Shown here in pieces: positions 57,879 through 64,000 of a stretch of DNA of 64,000 nucleotides (positions are counted from its first letter, which is position 1; the number at the start of each line of letters is the position of its first letter). Below the pieces are notes generated by a model. The model did no database searches, was not told the DNA's origin, and saw nothing but the letters and a program-made list of their open reading frames with translations. The stretch covers positions 248,001-312,000 of the forward strand of contig NZ_BMQJ01000004.1 of the NCBI RefSeq assembly GCF_014648055.1. Direction: 5' to 3'. A program made the position numbers and the translations under genes. Source of the DNA: Streptosporangium pseudovulgare. Lineage in GTDB: Bacteria; Actinomycetota; Actinomycetes; Streptosporangiales; Streptosporangiaceae.

Positions 57879-58958
57879 ATGGAGAAGCCTGTGTTCCGAG
57901 TTCGCAGGTCCGTCACCGTCGCGACCGCGGCTCTCGCCGCCGCCCTCGCCTGTGCCCCGGTGGCCCAGGCGGTTCCGGCCGGCCCGGCCACGGCCGTCAC
58001 CTCCACCGTCGCGGGCGCCATGGCCCCTGCGGCCGATCGGCTCGCGTCGGCCCCCTCCGGGGCGCGCCTCCGGATCTCCACCGCGTACGAGCTGCCGGGG
58101 GAGCGGGTCTATCCGGAGGGCATCGCCGCCGACCCGCGCACCGGAGACCTCTACGCCGGGTCGTTCGCCGACGGCACGGTCTTCAGGATGGCCCCGGGAC
58201 GGCGCACGGCCCAGATCTTCCTGCCGGCGGGCGCTGACGGCCGGCACACCGCCAACGGGCTGAAGGCCGACCGGTTCGGACGGCTGTGGGTGACCGACTC
58301 CACCACCGGGGTCTCCGTGTACGACACGCGCAGCCGCCGCCTGCTGGCCCGCTTCGAGGTGCCGGGCGAGGGCGCGCGGTTCGTCAACGACATCGCCGTC
58401 ACCCCGGACGGCGGCGCCTACCTGACCGACAGCGCCCGCGCCGTGGTCTACCGGGTCACGCCCGACCGGCTGGCCGACGCGGGTGACGAGCCCGTGGCGC
58501 TCACCCCCCGGTTCGACCTGGGCGGTCTCCTCGACGCCCACGCGCCCGGCGCGTACACCCTGAACGGGATCGTCGCCGACCCATCCGGGCGATACCTGCT
58601 GGTCGTGGACATGGCCGGCGGTGACCTCTACCGGCTCGACACCGGCTCGGGCGCGATCCGCCGGGTCGCGCTGCACGGCGGCGACCTGCGCAACGCCGAC
58701 GGGCTGGAGCTGCGGGACGGCACGCTCTGGGCCGTCCACAACTCCGACTACGCCATCAGCCGGTGGCGGGTCTCCCGGGACGGCTCCTCGGCCCGGCTGG
58801 AGCGGCGGGCGGCCGACGAGGAACTGCGGCTCCCGACGACCCTGGTACGGGTCCGTGGGACCCTCTACGTGATCCGCTCGCAGTTCGACAAGGGCGGCCC
58901 GATGGGGGAGGGAACCCCGGAGACGCCCTTCACCGTCGCCGCCGTGCGCGGGATCTGA
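57879..58958 (+). CDS. Secreted SMP-30/gluconolactonase-like beta-propeller
   Basis: About 359 aa. Signal peptide (SVTVATAALAAALACAPVAQA), then beta-propeller strands: YPEGIAADPRTGDLYAGSF, ANGLKADRFGRLWVTDSTTG, FVNDIAVTPDGGAYLTDSAR, LNGIVADPSGRYLLVVDMAG and RNADGLELRDGTLWAVHNSD. These are typical of SMP-30/strictosidine-synthase-like lactonases. GTG 57891 has GGAG 6 nt upstream and may be the true start. Confidence 0.83.
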   Translation: MEKPVFRVRRSVTVATAALAAALACAPVAQAVPAGPATAVTSTVAGAMAPAADRLASAPSGARLRISTAYELPGERVYPEGIAADPRTGDLYAGSFADGTVFRMAPGRRTAQIFLPAGADGRHTANGLKADRFGRLWVTDSTTGVSVYDTRSRRLLARFEVPGEGARFVNDIAVTPDGGAYLTDSARAVVYRVTPDRLADAGDEPVALTPRFDLGGLLDAHAPGAYTLNGIVADPSGRYLLVVDMAGGDLYRLDTGSGAIRRVALHGGDLRNADGLELRDGTLWAVHNSDYAISRWRVSRDGSSARLERRAADEELRLPTTLVRVRGTLYVIRSQFDKGGPMGEGTPETPFTVAAVRGI

Positions 58959-59170
58959 GCCCTCCGGGATCCGGGCGCTCCTGCCCCGTCCGTCCGGGCG
59001 TTCCAGCGGGAGTCACGGCGTAGGCGTAGGCGTCACGGCGGGGGCGTCGCGAAGCCGGCCCCGCCTCACCCGCCCCTACCTCACTCGTCCATGCCTCACC
59101 CGCTCGCGCTTCACATGCTCGCGCTTCACATGCTCGCGCTTCACATGCTCGCGCTTCACATGCTCGCGCT
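58959..59170. other. Convergent intergenic region
   Basis: Contains short GGCGTAGGCGTA repeats near 59018 and the 15-bp array. No gene. Confidence 0.5.
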
Positions 59171-59174
59171 TCAC
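59102..59174. repeat. 15-bp tandem repeats at the HxlR 3' end
   Basis: GCTCGCGCTTCACAT four times (59102-59161) plus a partial fifth containing the stop codon (59171-59173) of the HxlR gene. Each unit carries a copy of that stop triplet. Confidence 0.85.
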
Positions 59175-59596
59175 CCGCCCGTGCCTCCGGCCGCCCGGCC
59201 GAAGGCACGGGCACGCGCGGGCCGCGGCCCGGTGGCGTCGTCGTAGGTCTCGCGGGCGTCGATCAGCTCGTCCCAGTGCTCCTCCGCCCAGGCGCACGCG
59301 GCGGCCAGCGGCACGAGCATGCTGCGGCCCAGCGGGGTCAGCCCGTACTCCACGTGCGGGGTGGCCCCGGCGCGGACCGTACGGCTGACCAGGCCGCTGC
59401 GTTCGAGGGAGCGCAGCGACCCGGTGAGGACCTTGGGGGTGACGCGACGCAGCGGCACGCGCAGCTCGGAGAACCGGCGCGGCCCGTCTTCGAGGCACCG
59501 GATGATGAGCGCCGCCCACTTGTCGCCGAACCGGATCGGGTTGAGCGGGGACGGGCACAGCTCGTCGAACATGTCGGCGGGCAGAGGCTCCCTCAT
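59171..59596 (-). CDS. HxlR-family regulator
   Basis: 141 aa. MREPLPADMFDELCPSPLNP with the conserved N-terminal Cys, then FGDKWAALIIRCLEDGPRRF, RVTPKVLTGSLRSLERSGLV and VEYGLTPLGRSML: the HxlR winged helix. Redox or aldehyde sensing through the Cys is possible. Divergent from an NAD(P)-binding enzyme. Confidence 0.9.
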   Translation of the reverse strand: MREPLPADMFDELCPSPLNPIRFGDKWAALIIRCLEDGPRRFSELRVPLRRVTPKVLTGSLRSLERSGLVSRTVRAGATPHVEYGLTPLGRSMLVPLAAACAWAEEHWDELIDARETYDDATGPRPARARAFGRAAGGTGG

Positions 59597-59698
59597 GACC
59601 TCACGATAGCCGGTATCCCGGCGGTAACCGCGGCTGCGGATAGCGTCCGCGGGCAGGCCGGGCGCACGGGACCCGGCCCCGGTGAAAGGCGGTTCCCC

Positions 59699-60322
59699 AT
59701 GGACATCGTGATCTTCGGCGCGGGCGGCAGGGCCGGGCGGCAGGCCGTCGCCGAGGCGCTCCGGCGCGGCCACCGGGTCACCGCCGTGGTGCGCGACCCC
59801 GCGCGCCACGGCGACCTGACCGGCGCGCGGGTGGTGGCGGGCGACGTCATGGACGAGGCGGGCGTCGAGCGGGTGGCCGCCGGGCACGACGCCGCGATCA
59901 GTGCCGCCGCGGACCTGGCCGTGCCACCGCGCGACTTCTTCACCTCCTCGGCCCGCGCCCTGTCGGCCGGCCTGGCGAAGGCGGGGGTGGGCCGTCTGGT
60001 GGTGGTCGGCCTCTCGTCCGTCCTGCCCGGCGCGTCCGGCCTGCCGCTGATGGACGAGCCCGGCTACCCGAATGAGTACCGCGCCTTCTACCTCGGCCAC
60101 GCGGCGGGCCTCGACGAGCTGCGGGCGTGCGAGCCGGACTGGGCGTACGTCGCGCCCGCGGGCGACTTCGACCACGGCGGCGTCCCGACGGGGCGGTACC
60201 GGGTCGCCGAGCACGGCGACCCGGACAGCCGGATCACCTACGAGGACTTCGCGATCGCGCTGCTGGACGAGGTCGAGACCCCGCGAACCCGCCGCGCCGC
60301 CGTAGGCGTCCGGGAGGCGTGA
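59699..60322 (+). CDS. NAD(P)H-binding (atypical SDR) protein
   Basis: 207 aa. MDIVIFGAGGRAGRQAVAEA (GxGGxxG nucleotide motif), VTAVVRDPARHGDL and GLSSVLPG; SDR_a5-like family, often quinone or flavin related. Regulated probably by the divergent HxlR, as in many actinobacteria. Confidence 0.87.
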   Translation: MDIVIFGAGGRAGRQAVAEALRRGHRVTAVVRDPARHGDLTGARVVAGDVMDEAGVERVAAGHDAAISAAADLAVPPRDFFTSSARALSAGLAKAGVGRLVVVGLSSVLPGASGLPLMDEPGYPNEYRAFYLGHAAGLDELRACEPDWAYVAPAGDFDHGGVPTGRYRVAEHGDPDSRITYEDFAIALLDEVETPRTRRAAVGVREA

Positions 60323-60361
60323 CCCCGGCGGCCCGGTCCCCGGCCGGGACCGCCGAGCCCG

Positions 60362-60913
60362 TCAGCGGGCGCGGGCCCGGAAGGCTGCGGCCTTGGCGCG
60401 GTTGCCGCAGCCGCGCATGTCGCACCAGCGGCGGGAGCGGCGGTGGGAGAGGTCGACGTAGAGCCGGGTGCAGGGGGACGCCTCGCACTCGCGGACCAGG
60501 GCCGCGTGCGGGCCGCCGAGGAGTTCGGCGGCGGCCCGTGCCACGGCGGACAGGGCGGCGGGCAGGTCGCCGGTCCGCTCCAGGACGCCGTGGGCGCGCA
60601 GCCGTACGGCGGGCGGGGGGTACGCGGCGACACGGTTGAGCAGGTCGAGGTCGGCGGTCTCTGAGGAGGGGGCGGTGGATGGGGAGGCGACGCGGGCGGC
60701 GGAGGCCAGCCGGTAGATCGCCTCGCGCAGCGCCCTCGCCCGCGTCAGGTCGTCGTCGTCGACGTCCGGCGGGGCGTCGAGGAGGCCCGCCTCGACCGTC
60801 CAGCGGGCCAGGTCGGCGGGGGTCGCCAGCAGGTCGACGCGCTCTCCTCTGCGGCGCCCGACCGTCCCGGCCAGGTCGAGGCCGAGGTCACCGCTGACGA
60901 AGGTGAACTCCAT
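60362..60913 (-). CDS. CGNR zinc-finger regulator
   Basis: 183 aa. N-terminal ABATE-like stress domain (FVSGDLGLDLAGTVGRRRGE) and C-terminal zinc finger with Cys residues in ECEASPC, RRWCDMRGCGNR. Proposed regulators of transport genes; here divergent from an MFS gene with matching operators between them. Confidence 0.87.
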   Translation of the reverse strand: MEFTFVSGDLGLDLAGTVGRRRGERVDLLATPADLARWTVEAGLLDAPPDVDDDDLTRARALREAIYRLASAARVASPSTAPSSETADLDLLNRVAAYPPPAVRLRAHGVLERTGDLPAALSAVARAAAELLGGPHAALVRECEASPCTRLYVDLSHRRSRRWCDMRGCGNRAKAAAFRARAR

Positions 60914-60921
60914 GAGGCCAA

Positions 60922-60986
60922 TAGTAACCCCTTTGACAGGTTATTTGGTTCCTGCCAGTCTAAGTAACCGTTCAAGACGGTTACTT
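60922..60986. promoter_or_regulatory. Two operators between CGNR and MFS genes
   Basis: AAGTAACCGT-TCAAG-ACGGTTACTT at 60962-60986 is a perfect 10-bp-arm palindrome. AGTAACC-N9-GGTTATT at about 60923-60945 is a weaker version of the same core. Likely CGNR-regulator binding sites. Confidence 0.75.
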
Positions 60987-61000
60987 TTGAGAGGGTCAAT

Positions 61001-62287
61001 GTGACGACCTCACTCTCCGCCGGCGCGCGCATCGCCCCCGAGACGCGCCGGTACGCCCCCCGCCACCGGTGGGTCGTCCTGTCCGTGGGCGTCGCCGCGC
61101 AGGCGAGCTTCTCGGTGATGTTCTCCGGCATCCCGGTCACCGGGGTCGTGATGCGCTCCGGCTACCACCTGTCCATCGGCGCGCTCGGCCTGGTCCTCGG
61201 CTGCCTGGGGCTGGGCGTGGCGGTGTCGGACATCGCGTGGGGACTGCTCACCGACCGGTTCGGCGACCGGCGCGTCCTGCTCACCGGGCTGGTCTCCACC
61301 GGTGCGCTGCTGGCGCTGATGGCCGTCGCCGTCACCCCCGCCGAACGGCCCGGGACGGCCGCGCTCGCCGGGTGCCTGCTGGCCGCCGGGGCGCTCGGCG
61401 GCAGCGTCAACGGCGCCTCCGGCCGCGCGGTCATGACCTGGTTCGCCGACGGGGAACGAGGGCTGGCCATGAGCATCCGCCAGACCGCGATCCCGGTCGG
61501 CGGCGCCGTCGGCGTGGCCCTGCTCCCGGCCCTGGCATCCTCCTACGGCTTCCGCGCCGCCTACGCGGCGCCGGCCGTGTTCTGCCTGATCACCGCCGTG
61601 GCGGTCTGGCACTGGCTGCGCGGCCCCGGCCCGGAGACCGCCTCACCGAAACCCGCCTCCCCGGAAACCGCGTCCGGCCCGGAGGCCGTCCCCGGGGCGT
61701 GCCGGCCCGCGCCCGCCGTCTCACCCCTGCGGCGCCGGGACGTGTGGCGGGTGGCCCTGGCCGGCAGCCTGCTCACCGTCCCGCAGATCGCCGTGCTCAC
61801 CTTCACCGCGGTCTTCCTGCACGACGCCAGGGACACCGGGACGGCCCTGGCCGCCGCGGCCGTGCTGGTCGCCCAGCTCGGTGGCGGCGTGGCCCGCATC
61901 TGGACCGGGCGGCGCAGCGACCGGAGCGGCGACCGCCGCACCCCCATCCGGCTCATCGGGACGCTCACCGCCCTCGCCATGGCCGGCGCCGCCGTCCTGA
62001 CCCACGCCCCGGCCCCGCTGACCGTCGCGGCCCTGGCGCTCGGTGGGCTGCTGGCCAACTCCTGGCATGGCCTCGCCTACACCGAGATCGCCGTCATGGC
62101 GGGCGCGGACCGGGCCGGCACCGCCCTCGGCCTGGTGGGCACCACGATCTTCGCCGCGGCCTTCGTCACCCCGCTGCTCGTGCCCGTCGTCCTCGCCGCC
62201 TCCTCCTGGCAGGGGGTGTGGGCGTTCGCGGCGACGGCGCCGCTGCTGGCCGTACCGCTCACCCCGGGGAGGCGGCGTTCGCCGTGA
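61001..62287 (+). CDS. MFS transporter
   Basis: 428 aa, 12 helices. MFS loop 2-3 pattern GLLTDRFGDRRVLLTG and its repeat WTGRRSDRSGDRRTPIRLIG between helices 8 and 9; long central loop of Pro/Ala-rich sequence (about 205-240). Nitrate/cyanate-type or drug exporter; substrate unknown. GTG 61001, 14 bp after the strong operator, so tightly controlled. Confidence 0.88.
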   Translation: MTTSLSAGARIAPETRRYAPRHRWVVLSVGVAAQASFSVMFSGIPVTGVVMRSGYHLSIGALGLVLGCLGLGVAVSDIAWGLLTDRFGDRRVLLTGLVSTGALLALMAVAVTPAERPGTAALAGCLLAAGALGGSVNGASGRAVMTWFADGERGLAMSIRQTAIPVGGAVGVALLPALASSYGFRAAYAAPAVFCLITAVAVWHWLRGPGPETASPKPASPETASGPEAVPGACRPAPAVSPLRRRDVWRVALAGSLLTVPQIAVLTFTAVFLHDARDTGTALAAAAVLVAQLGGGVARIWTGRRSDRSGDRRTPIRLIGTLTALAMAGAAVLTHAPAPLTVAALALGGLLANSWHGLAYTEIAVMAGADRAGTALGLVGTTIFAAAFVTPLLVPVVLAASSWQGVWAFAATAPLLAVPLTPGRRRSP

Positions 62288-62320
62288 GGTCCCGGCGGCC
62301 TGAGAGGGGCGTGTCCCGTG

Positions 62321-63664
62321 TCAGGCCTGTTCCTGGCGGGGCATGATCACCTCGCGGATGATGAGCAGGATGGCCGCGACCAGCGGGATGCCCAGCAGCG
62401 CCCCCACCACGCCGAGCAGGGCGCCGCCGAGCAGCGCCCCGACGACCGTGGCGAGCGGCGGGACGTCCACCGAGCTCTTCATCACGCTCGGCGCGATCCA
62501 GTAGTTCTCGATCTGCTGGTAGACGGTGAAGAAGACGATGCAGACGATGCCGACCGTGGGCGAGACGAAGAACCCGACCAGGGAGGCGATCCCCGCGCCG
62601 ATGAAGGCGCCCACCATCGGGATCAGGTCGGTCAGGGCCACGATCAGGGAGAGCCCCAGGGCGTAGGGGACCTTCATGAGGACCAGGAAGAAGAAGGTCG
62701 CCACCCCGGCGATGAGGGAGATGATGAGGTTCCCGGCGACGTAGCCGCCGATGCTGGCGATGATCTGGTCGCCGAGCAGGCTCGCCCGGGTACGGCGGGA
62801 GCGCGGCACCAGGCGGTAGGCCATCTTCTTCAGGGAGTTGAGGGAGCCCAGGAAGTACAGCGTCAGGACCAGCACGGTCAGCGAGTTGAAGACCGCCCCG
62901 ATGAGCACCTGGCCGAAGCCGAGCACGCCGCCGAACATCTGGCTGCCGAAGTCGCCGCTCGTCACGTACTGCTGGAGTCGTTCCAGGATCTGGAAGCGCT
63001 GGTCCAGGTCGCGGATCACGGGGTTGTCCTGCAGCTCCTGCACGTACTGCGGGAGCTTCTCCACGAAGTCGGTGGACTGCGTGGTCAGCGGCGGCACCAC
63101 GGCCAGGCCGAAGGCGCCGAAGACGGCGATGACGCAGAGGAAGACCGCGGTGATCGCCACCATGCGGGGCAGGCCGTGCCGCTGCAGGGCCTCGACCGCC
63201 GGGTTCAGGCCGATGGCGAGGAAGAGCGAGACGACGATCAGGATGATCACCGAGCTGGCGCTCACCACGGCCTGCACCAGCCACCAGGCGGTCAGCACGC
63301 CGAGCGCGGCGGTGAAGCCGAACACGAACGGGTGGTTGCGCATGGACCGGCCCGGCCGCCCGAAGGGCAGGTCGGGAGGGTCCGCGGAGGCGTCGAGCGG
63401 CCGCAGGGGGCCGGCCGAGGTGAGGATCGGCTCGGCGGGCCCGGCCGTGTCGACGGGATCGGCCGCGACCGGGTCGGGGGCCTCGGGGCCGGCCGGGACG
63501 GCCTGAGCCGTCCGGGTGGCGCCGGATGACGGCGCTTCGGTCGCCGCGGCGCCGTCGGGGGTGGGGGAGCGGTGCTCGGACACGGAGGGCACCTGCCCGT
63601 CGTTTGGGCGAATAGTCGGATTCAACGGGTGATGACCGCCACCGGCGGCACTGGGAGCGGTCAT
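62321..63664 (-). CDS. AI-2E-family (PerM-like) transporter
   Basis: 447 aa. A long disordered N-terminal tail (about 1-105), then PerM-type helices (SSVIILIVVSLFLAIGLNPA; MVAITAVFLCVIAVFGAFGL; GLSLIVALTDLIPMVGAFIG; IVCIVFFTVYQQIENYWIAP). The family includes Na+/H+ antiporters and AI-2 exporters. ATG 63664 overlaps the upstream stop by ATGA; a GTG near the end of the tail is an alternative. Confidence 0.87.
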   Translation of the reverse strand: MTAPSAAGGGHHPLNPTIRPNDGQVPSVSEHRSPTPDGAAATEAPSSGATRTAQAVPAGPEAPDPVAADPVDTAGPAEPILTSAGPLRPLDASADPPDLPFGRPGRSMRNHPFVFGFTAALGVLTAWWLVQAVVSASSVIILIVVSLFLAIGLNPAVEALQRHGLPRMVAITAVFLCVIAVFGAFGLAVVPPLTTQSTDFVEKLPQYVQELQDNPVIRDLDQRFQILERLQQYVTSGDFGSQMFGGVLGFGQVLIGAVFNSLTVLVLTLYFLGSLNSLKKMAYRLVPRSRRTRASLLGDQIIASIGGYVAGNLIISLIAGVATFFFLVLMKVPYALGLSLIVALTDLIPMVGAFIGAGIASLVGFFVSPTVGIVCIVFFTVYQQIENYWIAPSVMKSSVDVPPLATVVGALLGGALLGVVGALLGIPLVAAILLIIREVIMPRQEQA

Positions 63665-64000
63665 GACGCCTTGGCGTACGTGCGGGGGCGCAGGGCGTGA
63701 CTGCGCAGCGCCGCCAGGGCCGCGGACCGGCCCGCAGGGGTCAGCCGCCCGCCGGTCCGCAACCCGAAGGCGGCCAGGCGCCGCGCGAGGTCGGCCAGGA
63801 CGGCGTCCACCTCCCTGGCCCGCCCCTCCCCGCGGCCGACCACCCCGGCGACGCGGTCGCGGTCGGCGGGGGCTCCCTCGGCGAGCAGCATCAGCGCCGC
63901 CTCGCGGGCCGAGGCGCGGAAGGCGTCCTCCCCGGGAGCGGGGGCCAGCAGCGCGGCGGACGCCGTCTCCCACAGCAGGTCGCGGTCGCCGAGCAGGCGC
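63661..64000 (-). CDS. Unknown protein, C-terminal part (runs off the window)
   Basis: The last 112 residues of a gene that continues beyond the right edge; entirely helical and Arg/Ala-rich (LLGDRDLLWETASAALL ... REVDAVLADLARRLAAFGLR ... LRPRTYAKAS). Its stop overlaps the transporter start (ATGA), so they are coupled. No family recognised from this part. Confidence 0.7.
   Translation of the reverse strand, partial: RLLGDRDLLWETASAALLAPAPGEDAFRASAREAALMLLAEGAPADRDRVAGVVGRGEGRAREVDAVLADLARRLAAFGLRTGGRLTPAGRSAALAALRSHALRPRTYAKAS

Noticed and set aside
59102..59174. Short regularly repeated DNA, possible CRISPR
   Set aside because: 15-bp units without spacers and no cas genes; a simple tandem repeat.

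Overview
The window is high-GC actinobacterial DNA (GTG starts, ATGA/GTGA gene couplings, leaderless starts, many TetR/MarR/ArsR/MerR/HxlR regulators paired with small enzymes). Two conserved blocks support this: 5-formyl-THF cyclo-ligase / galU / glp(moeA) / acetyltransferase / sepX(glpR)-like, and clpP / clpP / popR-like. The mobile-element genes and overall content suggest a Streptosporangiaceae-like filamentous actinomycete. That placement is inferred from gene content, not from a marker gene.

Layout. (1) 237-16461 is an integrated AICE (actinomycete integrative and conjugative element). It is bounded by a perfect 50-bp direct repeat of the 3' part of a tRNA-Arg(CCU) gene, and the intact tRNA lies at 16413-16485. 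It carries a lower-GC restriction-modification pair (nuclease-methylase fusion plus S subunit, BcgI-like). Its backbone has two GntR regulators, an HTH/P-loop protein with a small kinase, an SCO3933-like regulator, an FtsK/TraB translocase, a DUF2637 membrane protein, a RepSA-like initiator, Xis and Int. A NUDIX hydrolase, an unknown protein and a HAD phosphatase lie between int and the tRNA. (2) 16.6-29.7 kb is core-like: M15 peptidase, SAF-domain protein, MTA phosphorylase, FmdB protein, K+/H+-type antiporter, the galU-glp-moaC-mog-rimJ-sepX block, and an ArsR/SRPBCC/TIGR03086 operon. (3) 30.0-47.3 kb starts at tRNA-Ala(CGC) and looks like a graveyard of successive tRNA-targeted elements. 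It has three tRNA 3'-end copies, four integrase C-terminal relics, an IS5-type transposase relic, recurring terminator hairpins, two further pseudogenes and a small PIN toxin-antitoxin cassette between att copies. Intact operons sit among them: an ABC exporter with a two-component system, tetR-cupin, tetR/VOC and merR/dehydrogenase. It ends with a ClpP pair in which the second protein lacks the catalytic serine, next to a PopR-like regulator. (4) 47.5-52.1 kb is a candidate RiPP-type locus read leftward: a SARP/AfsR-type regulator, a 43-codon peptide with a strong ribosome-binding site, a perfect 12-bp hairpin, and an HExxH protein with a C-terminal PqqD-like segment. No radical-SAM, LanM or YcaO enzyme and no transporter is present. 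(5) 52.5-64 kb is chromosomal accessory content: squalene-cyclase-like protein, acetyltransferase, VOC proteins, thioesterase/TetR, DoxX/MarR, an SMP-30-like secreted protein, HxlR/NAD(P)-binding, CGNR regulator/MFS, and an AI-2E family transporter.

Two patterns cut across the window. At four loci a tandem-repeat array (15, 20, 43 or 48 bp units) begins in the last codons of a gene, includes its stop codon and continues downstream. Most divergent regulator-target pairs show clear palindromes in the shared intergenic region, recorded below as separate sites.
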